A stretch of DNA of 64,000 bases from Actinomycetospora chiangmaiensis DSM 45062 (lineage in GTDB: Bacteria; Actinomycetota; Actinomycetes; Mycobacteriales; Pseudonocardiaceae), in the NCBI RefSeq assembly GCF_000379625.1, contig NZ_KB903222.1, forward strand, positions 193 through 64,192. The letters run 5' to 3'. A program made the translations under genes and the position numbers. Under the pieces are notes generated by a model that was not told where the DNA came from, searched no databases, and worked only from the letters and a program-made list of their open reading frames with translations. Within the stretch, counting starts at the first letter, position 1. Each line of letters starts with the position of its first letter. Below are positions 8,955 to 15,578 of the stretch, piece by piece.

Positions 8955-9932
8955 GTGAAGCTCGCGACCTTCGAGTACGAGGGCGCCATCCACTGCGGGG
9001 TGGTGGACGACAACGGCCTTCACGCGCTGCCGGTCGGCACCTCCGTGGCCGGCCTGCTCGCCGACGGCGAGGAGGGCCTGCGCCGCGCCGGTGGCGCCGC
9101 GAGCGCCGACAGCATCCCTCTCGACCAGGTCCGGCTCCTCCCTCCCCTGGAGCCCCCGACGGTGCGGGACTTCGTCGCGTTCGAGGAGCACGTCGAAGGC
9201 GTGCGAAGGTCGGTCTCCAAGGAGGCCGGGGTGCCCGAGGCCTGGTACGACGCGCCGACGTTCTACTTCAGCAACCCCTACGCCATGGTCGGAGCGCACG
9301 ACGACGTCCCGGTCCCACCGGGTTCTCAGGTGCTCGACTTCGAACTCGAGGTCGCCGCGGTCATCGGACGTGAGGGCCGCGACCTCTCCCCCGAGCAGGC
9401 CCGTGACCACATCGTCGGCTACACGATCTTCAACGACTGGTCCGCCCGGGACCTCCAGTCCCACGAGATGCAGGTGGGTCTCGGTCCCGCCAAGGGCAAG
9501 GACACCGCGACGACCCTCGGCCCGTGGCTCGTGACCGCCGACGAGCTCGAGCCCCGTCGCGACTCCGACGGCTTCCTCTCCCTCGCTCTCACCGCCGCGG
9601 TCAACGGGCGGGTGGTCGGCGAAGACCTGCTGTCCAACATGGGCTGGCACTTCGAGGACCTCGTCGCCTACGCCTCCCGCGGCACCGTCGTCCGCCCCGG
9701 AGACGTCCTCGGCTCCGGGACCTGCGGCAACGGCGGCTGCCTCGGCGAACTGTGGGGGCGAGGCACGACGCGGCAAGACCTGCCCCCACTGGTCCCCGGC
9801 GACGTCGTCACCCTCACCGTAGAAGGCCTCGGCCAGGTGTCCAACAGAATCGTGGCCGGGGCCGACCCCGTCGAGATCCCCCGAGCCCAGCCACGCCCAC
9901 GAACGCGGCCAACGCCCGCCCCCGACCTCTGA
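8955..9932 (+). CDS. Fumarylacetoacetate hydrolase-family protein
   Basis: 325 residues from ATG 8955 with GAGGAG upstream, 10 bp after the preceding stop. The metal ligands of the FAH fold are visible as DFELEVAAVIG (Glu-x-Glu) and NDWSARDLQ (Asp), and the pocket motif GPAKGKD follows. Members hydrolyse C-C bonds of acylpyruvates or isomerise and decarboxylate ring-cleavage products. With the molybdenum hydroxylase and metallo-hydrolase this suggests a complete ring-hydroxylation and cleavage route carried on one block. The Pro/Arg-rich tail after residue 310 is unusual and may be unstructured. The gene ends 36 bp before site D3. Confidence 0.9.
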   Translation: MKLATFEYEGAIHCGVVDDNGLHALPVGTSVAGLLADGEEGLRRAGGAASADSIPLDQVRLLPPLEPPTVRDFVAFEEHVEGVRRSVSKEAGVPEAWYDAPTFYFSNPYAMVGAHDDVPVPPGSQVLDFELEVAAVIGREGRDLSPEQARDHIVGYTIFNDWSARDLQSHEMQVGLGPAKGKDTATTLGPWLVTADELEPRRDSDGFLSLALTAAVNGRVVGEDLLSNMGWHFEDLVAYASRGTVVRPGDVLGSGTCGNGGCLGELWGRGTTRQDLPPLVPGDVVTLTVEGLGQVSNRIVAGADPVEIPRAQPRPRTRPTPAPDL

Positions 9933-9968
9933 GACCGGCGACCTCATCGGAATGATGAGATTACCAAA

Positions 9969-9996
9969 TGCCGCGATAAACGGCGTTATCGCGGCA
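9969..9996 (+). repeat. dif-like site D3 (best match)
   Basis: Left arm TGCCGCGATAA, spacer ACGGCG, right arm TTATCGCGGCA. The arms are perfect 11-bp inverted repeats and define the consensus. It closes the 6.4-kb catabolic block opened by D2. Confidence 0.92.
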
Positions 9997-10519
9997 CCGG
10001 GTCCGCTCGAAGTTCGCCAGCGCTCCAGCCCGGTCGAGTACGGCGACAGCGCGGCCCCTCGTTCTCAAAGCCAGCCGAAGCCGTTCCAGCCGGTCCGAGC
10101 CGCCGCCCTCGCCTGGGCGTGTGGCTCGCTCTCGTCGGTCCGAACGACCTCACGGATACTGCCGTTGTTGTACAACTGTTGTCAGGCAACTCCGTATTAG
10201 CTCCAGCCGCGAGCGACCGCCCGCACGCTGAGGCCGCGACCCTGCTAGCGAAATACCCGCCAGGTCCTGATCGTCCGCATACCCGCGAAGGCTGCCCGTC
10301 GCGGCCACCGATGTCCACCGCAGGCGTGTGCGACAAGGTCGTCGCGCAGTACCTGACCGCCGCCACCAGGCACGCGTTCCGACCTGCGGTGATGCTGCTG
10401 CTGCGGCGCTTGACCGGCTCCGCATTCCGTGGTGGTTCCGCATCCCGCGCTGGGCAGCTTGCACCGAGCCGCTGCTGGCACCAACGAGCACGGGCAGCCG
10501 GAACGTCGTCGGCGGTGAG
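9997..10519. other. Gene-free stretch right of D3
   Basis: No coding frame here resembles a protein family, and no RNA or repeat was recognised. It may hold decayed sequence from earlier rearrangement at D3. Confidence 0.5.
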
Positions 10520-10753
10520 CTACTCCGCTGCGTCGGCGCGGTCATGAGGCTTCCGCTGCTCGCCGTACCACCTGTAAGCGCCGAGCGAGAACAGAACCGC
10601 GAGGAAGGTGCAGCTAATCGCTGCGGCCCACTGCAGCCAAGCATCCGTCCTGATACCAGTTCCGGCGACCAGCTGGTACCACCGGACAACAGCCAGCACG
10701 ACGAATACCGCGCCGAGCGCGGCCCTCATTCGCCAGCCGTCGAGACCACCCAC
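10520..10753 (-). CDS. Small two-pass membrane protein, unknown
   Basis: 77 residues from 10753. Two hydrophobic segments (about residues 11-29, AALGAVFVVLAVVRWYQLV, and 40-63, LQWAAAISCTFLAVLFSLGAYRWY) are separated by a short loop and followed by a charged tail (GEQRKPHDRADAAE). The topology is typical of small accessory membrane proteins; no family is recognised. It lies 10 bp downstream of the next predicted minus-strand gene and could be co-transcribed with it. It sits in the D3-D4 block, where every candidate gene is on the minus strand. Confidence 0.5.
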   Translation of the reverse strand: MGGLDGWRMRAALGAVFVVLAVVRWYQLVAGTGIRTDAWLQWAAAISCTFLAVLFSLGAYRWYGEQRKPHDRADAAE

Positions 10754-10763
10754 GAGCTAGAAG

Positions 10764-10997
10764 TTACGGCGGGACGGCCGGCTCGCACCGTCGTCCGAGG
10801 GCTAGGAACTCACCCGCCTCTTGTACTGAACACGAAAGACCGAGCCGAAAAGGCCAGTCAATACAAGGTTCAGAGCCCCGGAAGCCCACCCGATCGTGCC
10901 AGTTACCGGCGAGAGCGGACAAGACGCTAGTAGCACTCGCGATCAACGCGCAGATGGCAACGAACAGCCAGACTTGCCACGCCGCGAACCTCTCCAC
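10764..10997 (-). CDS. Possible small membrane protein, unknown
   Basis: 77 residues if started at the GTG at 10997 (MERFAAWQVWLF). One hydrophobic segment (WLFVAICALIASATSVLSAL) is followed by a Cys- and Trp-containing external part. The frame stays open to 11201, but the upstream part is Arg-rich and looks non-coding. No clear ribosome site is seen, so this is weak. Its close spacing to the membrane-protein gene at 10520-10753 is the main support for a real two-gene unit. Confidence 0.35.
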   Translation of the reverse strand: MERFAAWQVWLFVAICALIASATSVLSALAGNWHDRVGFRGSEPCIDWPFRLGLSCSVQEAGEFLALGRRCEPAVPP

Positions 10998-11173
10998 GCT
11001 GCCCAACGTACGGCGGCCGCATGCGGACGGCACTCCACCGCAGAGGCCGGCCTCGGGGTCTCTCGCTCGGCGGCGCGGGCTCTGCCCTGCCGGGCCAGTC
11101 GCATAGATGCAAGCGCCCTTCTTCGTGCGAGCGTGCCTGCGATCGGTTCCGGCGGGTACGAGGGTCAATCTGA

Positions 11174-11323
11174 CGGATGTCGCGTCGCAGGGGCCGGCCA
11201 TCTGCGGGCGATCCGCGATGTGGCCTGCGAGCTGCGCGAACGACTCGGCGCTGCTCGACGGTCCTACCGCTCGGTCCGGCCCCCTTCCCGCGCTTCCGTG
11301 GGGGAGAAGTGGGGAGACGATCT
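11174..11323. repeat. 150-bp duplicated block, copy A
   Basis: It aligns without gaps to 12992-13141. Shared landmarks are CGGATGTCGCGTC at the start, TCCGCGATGTGGCCT in the middle, CGGTCCTACCG, and GAAGTGGGG/AAAGTGGGG with GACGATCT at the end. Both copies lie just upstream of minus-strand small genes, which suggests a duplicated 5' region or a decayed coding segment. Confidence 0.7.
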
Positions 11324-11391
11324 ATCATGCAATCCCACTCGACCTCGTCTGTCGGCGTGATAAGTACTCCCGTCGAGCGGACTGACCTTGG

Positions 11392-12285
11392 CTACCGGAA
11401 CGGGGCGCCGATTGCGTCTGCCTCGAAGTTAGCGTCCAGCAAAAGCCTCACCGCGCTAAGGCCTTGATATTCCCTCACTGCTCCAGATCCAGGCTTGTAG
11501 TACTCGAGCGAGAACACGCACTTTACGACATACACAAATAGATCTCGCTTACCGACTTCGATTGACACGCGGTGACATAGTGTCCAATCGTGTTCGAACC
11601 CGCCGTAGTCGAGCGTCAGGTGAAAGAACTCATTCTCGACACTCATGCGCCCCATCGAGCCAGAGATTAGAGGGCCTGCGATCCTGCCGTATGCGTGATG
11701 CGTCCTAATATTGTGCTCACTCAAGGAAAACACAACTGTCCAGGCGTGGAAATCGGACGGGCTGGCGATATATGATACAATTTTCGAGGAACTCGCTAGT
11801 CGACGCCATTCCCCATCTGCAACTATCGCATCGCCTTTAGCTTGCGCTGCACTAGAGGGCCCTGGCTTATGACGCAGCCGTTCGAGCAAGCTGAAGAGTT
11901 CGTGTTCGCTCCGAGAGTCAGAAACCTGCTGGTAAAGATCACGAACTAGAGCCAGCGTTGAAACAGCCAGTGCCAGCAATCCGATCCACTCCGCCTGTCC
12001 AGCTGGTCTCAATTGACCTAGCCACGCGCCAGGTAGCCCACGAGCCGCGAGCTTTCTGCCGGTGGCAACTTGATCGTCGCCTGCAGCACGCGACTCTGTA
12101 AGTGCGACGACGAGTCTCGACAGGTCGTCGGGCGTGAGATCGCCAATCATGGACCGCACTCCGGCCTGGATCAGGTTTGCATCTTGCGCATTGGCCGTTT
12201 CGACCTGGCACTTCAGGCAGAGTTCGATATCGGCGGAAGGAGCCTGGAAGAGACCCATGCATACGGAGCATGCCTCTAATGCCAC
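11392..12285 (-). CDS. Zinc-finger membrane-associated hypothetical protein
   Basis: 297 residues from ATG 12285. The N-terminus has two Cys pairs (CSVCMG, CLKC), suggesting a zinc-binding head. A hydrophobic segment near residues 98-115 (AEWIGLLALAVSTLALV) follows, and then a long beta-rich C-terminal domain with no recognised motif. The bases are much more AT-rich than the backbone, which points to a different source. No signal peptide is present, so the zinc head is probably cytosolic. The layout (zinc head, membrane anchor, unknown sensor-like domain) recalls the D1-D2 protein at 1535-2293, though the sequences do not align by eye. Confidence 0.65.
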   Translation of the reverse strand: MALEACSVCMGLFQAPSADIELCLKCQVETANAQDANLIQAGVRSMIGDLTPDDLSRLVVALTESRAAGDDQVATGRKLAARGLPGAWLGQLRPAGQAEWIGLLALAVSTLALVRDLYQQVSDSRSEHELFSLLERLRHKPGPSSAAQAKGDAIVADGEWRRLASSSKIVSYIASPSDFHAWTVVFSLSEHNIRTHHAYGRIAGPLISGSMGRMSVENEFFHLTLDYGGFEHDWTLCHRVSIEVGKRDLFVYVVKCVFSLEYYKPGSGAVREYQGLSAVRLLLDANFEADAIGAPFR

Positions 12286-12731
12286 TCGACCCTCCTCAAC
12301 GTTCGACGAATTTGCCGAGCAGCCGCAAGTGCTCTTTAGAGCAAGGTTTTAAAGCCACTTGCGCCAGAAACATCAATCGCGACGACCACTTTGTCGAGCG
12401 TGGCTCACCGTCAGACTTAGTGATTGCCGGAACAAGTGACGAATCGTTGCAGCCGAACGATTAGGGAGTTCATGTGCGCATCCAGATTCTGCACACGCAC
12501 CCGAATGGCTCGTCGAAGCGAGCTATCGTCCGACCGTCCGCGACGGTGGTCGACTGCCTAGCTCCAGCCACGCACGACCGCCCAGAGACTTATAGAACGG
12601 CCCTCACGACGGAGCGTAAGCCAGGTCCGAAGAGTTCTCACGGACGAACAGAATTCCTTGCCTCCGCGAGCCTGTCCATCGAACTCCTGTGCGATTTGCG
12701 ACCTGCCGAACGTGCGGGTACGACGACTGGG
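12286..12731. other. Gene-free stretch
   Basis: Nothing is recognised between the zinc-finger protein gene and the small HTH-like gene. A long open frame on the plus strand crosses it but has no protein-like composition. Confidence 0.5.
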
Positions 12732-12971
12732 CTAGATCTCTGCCAAGTACGTCCGTGTGCAGCGACCGTCTACTTCCCCCAGGCGGTCGAGTACGGCGAC
12801 GTACTCCGCGCGGGCCTGGTCGATGGTGGTGCCGGTGGCGGAAGCGACCTGCGCCCAGCTCGCCCCATCGCGGCGCGCGGCTTCAACGGCCTGCCACTGC
12901 CATCGAGTGAGCAGTTCGACGAGCTCGTGGGAGTCTCGCAGCGCGTCGAGGGCGCTCGAGACCGGGACCAC
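12732..12971 (-). CDS. Small helix-turn-helix-like protein (paralogue of 14607-14930)
   Basis: 79 residues from a GTG at 12971. The body reads SALDALRDSHELVELL, then WQWQAVEAARRDGASWAQVA, then TGTTIDQARAEYVAVLDRL. This matches the protein at 14607-14930 almost position by position. GASWAQVASATGTT looks like the turn of a sigma-region-4 or HTH unit (Trp-x-x-Ile/Val-Ala then a turn). It is about 30 residues shorter at the N-terminus than its paralogue, so it may be truncated. A DNA-binding role is inferred. Duplicated block copy B lies directly upstream. Confidence 0.6.
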   Translation of the reverse strand: MVPVSSALDALRDSHELVELLTRWQWQAVEAARRDGASWAQVASATGTTIDQARAEYVAVLDRLGEVDGRCTRTYLAEI

Positions 12972-12991
12972 GACCCGACCTGCTCGGCGTG

Positions 12992-13141
12992 CGGATGTCG
13001 CGTCTTATCGACTGGCTGTCTGCCGGTGGTCCGCGATGTGGCCTCTGAGCTGCTTGAACGTCTCGCCGTCGCTCGGCGGTCCTACCGGTCGGCGAGGCCC
13101 ATTTTCTGCTCTTCCGCGGGGGAAAAGTGGGGCGACGATCT
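12992..13141. repeat. 150-bp duplicated block, copy B
   Basis: Ungapped counterpart of 11174-11323. It sits 21 bp upstream of the small HTH-like gene at 12732-12971. Confidence 0.7.
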
Positions 13142-13178
13142 TGCGCTGGTCTCAGCCTGGGATGACTGGAGTAGCATC

Positions 13179-13445
13179 TCAACGTCGGAGACGGTGCAGC
13201 AGGGCGATCACGAGTGCCCCCGCGACGAGCGCCAGCCCTCCCGAGTATGCGAGGAGCGCCCAACCCCTCGATTGGTGCGCTGCGACGAGCTGTACCAGCG
13301 CGACGACTGCAAGCAGGCTGGCGAGCACAAGGACCAGGCCGCACTGCAAGATCGCGCCGTTGAGGGCTCGCCTTCGCCTGTAGTGCTCGCGCCATGCACG
13401 CCGCTCGCTTCGAGCTTCGCGGCGGTCCTCATGCACGGCCAGCAC
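13179..13445 (-). CDS. Small two-pass membrane protein, unknown
   Basis: 88 residues from 13445. A strongly basic N-terminal 25 residues (EDRREARSERRAW, REHYRRRRA) is followed by two hydrophobic segments, LQCGLVLVLASLLAVVALVQ-type and WALLAYSGGLALVAGALVIAL-type, and a basic end (HRLRR). Cytosolic termini are likely. No family is recognised. It lies in a row of minus-strand membrane genes in the D3-D4 block; 72 bp separates it from the next one. Confidence 0.55.
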   Translation of the reverse strand: MLAVHEDRREARSERRAWREHYRRRRALNGAILQCGLVLVLASLLAVVALVQLVAAHQSRGWALLAYSGGLALVAGALVIALLHRLRR

Positions 13446-13517
13446 GTTACGGCGTTGCCTTCAGTGCTTGAGCGCGTCTGCGTAGGGACCTCCGCCGGCT
13501 CTTACAACGATCTGGGC

Positions 13518-13838
13518 TCAATCCTCCGATGTCTTCCGTCGCAGGTTGCGCCAGGCCGTCACGCCGAGGATCGCACCCGAGAGCACGAGGACGGCGACAC
13601 CAACGACGTTGGCGGTGAGAGGGCCGCTTGTCGCAACCACGGCGGTCACGACCGCAGCCGGGAGACAGGCCAGAACCACGGGCGCTGCGCCCGGCAGCGT
13701 CGCAGGCACGGTGAGCAGCCAGTGTCGTTGGCCGGAGCTGCGTTGGCGGCGTGCGAGGAACGGGACAAGGGCCATCAATGCACAGCCCAGTGTCGTGAGG
13801 CCGAGGCCAACCGCGAGCCACTGTTGCTTTTGCACCAC
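13518..13838 (-). CDS. Small three-pass membrane protein, unknown
   Basis: 106 residues from 13838. Hydrophobic segments lie near residues 8-28 (AVGLGLTTLGCALMALVPF), 43-70 (LTVPATLPGAAPVVLACLPA) and 74-95 (VVGVAVLVLSGAILGVTAW). A basic tail (RNLRRKTSED) follows. Codon use looks actinobacterial. No catalytic motif or family is recognised. Its neighbours on the same strand are also small membrane proteins, so a shared envelope function is possible but unproven. Confidence 0.55.
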   Translation of the reverse strand: MVQKQQWLAVGLGLTTLGCALMALVPFLARRQRSSGQRHWLLTVPATLPGAAPVVLACLPAAVVTAVVATSGPLTANVVGVAVLVLSGAILGVTAWRNLRRKTSED

Positions 13839-14027
13839 GGGCCCTCTTTCATTTGGCTTGGTTCCGCCTGGGCCTTCTTCGGTGTGAACGGGCCTGCGGT
13901 CGGTTCCGGGGTCTCCCCCGCTGCTGTCGCATGGGCACTGACCTGCTGTTTTGTGTTCTTACGTCCAGCGCTCCGGAACCTGCTGCCGGGCCTCCTGCTG
14001 CCTCAATGCTGCATTGATCTTGGCGTG

Positions 14028-14573
14028 CTACTCGACGGTGGCGCGTCGCCGTCCGACGACCGACAGGTGGTCCCGCCTCCATCGAGACCCGCGAATCACA
14101 ACCACGGCACCGAGCACGAGGGCAAAGGCGACAATGAGCAGGGTCCAGGGAAACCAGGAGCTGGACGTCGAGAGCAGCGCGAACCCGGCCAACGTCCATG
14201 GCAGCCGCTCGCTGTTGCGTACCCGCGCTCGCGCGTAGGTCTCTCCTGCGACCAGCAGACCGGGCGGCATGTGCTGCTGTTCCCGCACTGCCCTCTTGAC
14301 GGCCCTCCGATCCGCGCGCGCGAGCGGTTTGAACGCGTCACACAGCTCCCAAAGCTCGGCTCCTCGGGTGTCCTGGGCGGGCAGGACGATCAGCAGCAGC
14401 CCGAAGACGAGACTCGCCGCGAGGATGGCGGTTTCGGGACACACGGAGCCGGCGAGAACCACCCGCAGGACAGCGAACGCGAGGGCAGCCCCGAGTCCCG
14501 TCCACTGCCAGCGCCGCGACGCGATGATCTTCCGGACCACCGCAGTGACACTAGCGGGACTCACAAGTCGCAC
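14028..14573 (-). CDS. Four-pass membrane protein, unknown
   Basis: 181 residues from 14573. Two N-terminal hydrophobic segments (about residues 25-41 and 48-65) are followed by a cytosolic, charged middle (DTRGAELWELCDAF, RADRRAVKRAVREQQ), then two more hydrophobic segments near 125-160 and a basic end. The organisation is typical of actinobacterial small membrane proteins without known function. Its start is 33 bp from the stop of the HTH-like gene at 14607, so the two are probably one operon. Confidence 0.6.
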   Translation of the reverse strand: MRLVSPASVTAVVRKIIASRRWQWTGLGAALAFAVLRVVLAGSVCPETAILAASLVFGLLLIVLPAQDTRGAELWELCDAFKPLARADRRAVKRAVREQQHMPPGLLVAGETYARARVRNSERLPWTLAGFALLSTSSSWFPWTLLIVAFALVLGAVVVIRGSRWRRDHLSVVGRRRATVE

Positions 14574-14606
14574 AGTGCTGCGGCGGAACTGGGTCTGGGC
14601 GAGCGG

Positions 14607-14930
14607 CTACAGCACCTCGTAGTACCCGCTGACGTTGCGGCCGAGGACCTGCTCCTGGCAGCCGAGCACGGCCGCGTACTCCGCCCGCGCCTGCTCGACG
14701 GTGGTCCGGGTGGTCGCGGCGATCTGCTCCCAGCTCGCCCCCTCCCGGCGGACCGCGTGGACGGCCTGCAACTGCCACCCGGACAGCAGCTCGACGAGCT
14801 CGGCGGTGTCCCGCAGGGCGTCCAGGGCACTGACGGCGGGCCCCTCTGCCTCGTGCCCGGAGACATGGGTCGTGACCTGGTGGGCGTTCCACTGCTGCCA
14901 GGTGGCAAGGAGGGCGGCGAGGTTGGTCAT
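14607..14930 (-). CDS. Small helix-turn-helix-like protein
   Basis: 107 residues from ATG 14930, with GGAGGCCCC about 5 bp upstream. The C-terminal 70 residues match the 12732-12971 protein (SALDALRDTAELVELLSGW, then RREGASWEQIAATTRTTVEQ, then ARAEYAAVLG). The SWEQIAATTRTT turn resembles an HTH or sigma-region-4-like motif. The N-terminus is helical and Trp/Gln-rich (LATWQQWNAHQ). It precedes the membrane protein gene at 14028-14573 with 33 bp between. A regulator of the adjacent membrane gene is a reasonable guess. Confidence 0.65.
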   Translation of the reverse strand: MTNLAALLATWQQWNAHQVTTHVSGHEAEGPAVSALDALRDTAELVELLSGWQLQAVHAVRREGASWEQIAATTRTTVEQARAEYAAVLGCQEQVLGRNVSGYYEVL

Positions 14931-15310
14931 GGGGGCCTCCAGTGGTGTGCCGTGTCGGCGGCGGGCGCTATGGGTGGGGCTGTCCCCGACTCCACCGCGC
15001 CTGCGGCCCGCTCGGCCGTCAGAGGCTCGCCAGCAAGGGAGGAAGCGAACGATCTTGAGCGGCCTCGACGTCGCTGAGCTGGTCCGCCCCGGTTGCCGGT
15101 CAAGATGGTTCGCGGCCCTTGCTGGGGAGGGACGGCCGGGCAAACCCGGCCGCCGCCAACACGGCAGCCCGGCGCAGCCGGTTCCTCGGGGTTCTGGGCC
15201 GCGTGGCCTTGAGCCGCCCCACGCCGCGTCACGGCCTCGTGGGAGCTGTCCCCGATGCTCGAGCTGGGCTCGTGGTCTTGGTGCTCGCCGTCGTGGCGCT
15301 GGCGGCTGCT

Positions 15311-15480
15311 GTTCACGACCCGGCTGGAGCGGCCGCGGGAGATGACCAGACCCTCGACTGTGAGCTGCTGCATCGCCCGGGTCGCCGTGGCGACGGTGGT
15401 CTACCACTCCGCGGCGAGAGGCCCGGGTGCTTGGGAGCTGCTGCTCGTGGCGGTAGGTGCCGGACTCAATCTCGGTCGCA
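15311..15480 (-). pseudogene. GntR-type winged-helix fragment cut off at D4
   Basis: Reading leftward from 15480, one frame gives EIESGTYRHEQQLPSTRA, the start of a GntR DNA-binding domain. A one-base shift then gives LAAEW, a stop, and TTVATATRAMQQLTVEGLV followed by ISRGRSSRVV, which is the recognition helix and wing. The domain is thus frameshifted and interrupted. Its missing N-terminus would fall on D4 (15483-15510), only a few bases away. The effector domain is absent. It is a second example, with the resolvase at D1, of a gene ending abruptly at a site. Confidence 0.7.
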
Positions 15481-15482
15481 GA

Positions 15483-15510
15483 TGCCGCGATAAATGGAGT
15501 TATCGCGGTA
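15483..15510 (+). repeat. dif-like site D4
   Basis: Left arm TGCCGCGATAA, spacer ATGGAG, right arm TTATCGCGGTA. The inverted match extends outward by GA and TC on the two sides. It lies 69 bp beyond the stop of the ATPase gene. Confidence 0.92.
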
Positions 15511-15578
15511 TCGCCTGTTTGAGTGTCGCGCTACCCGCATCTGTTCCCGCGCGAAGAATCGCCTAATGGCGATTAGGG

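Noticed and set aside
10270..10312. CGCGA ... TCGCG inverted pair
   Set aside because: The spacing is 10 rather than 12 bases and the ATAA/TTAT core is absent.
11353..11363. Possible extra site, arm CGGCGTGATAA
   Set aside because: The left arm matches 8 of 11 positions but the expected right arm matches only 4 of 11, so it is a half-match at best.
12474..15077. An 867-codon open frame on the plus strand
   Set aside because: It is antisense to several small minus-strand genes, has no protein-like motif and contains repetitive low-information composition; it reflects GC-driven stop avoidance.
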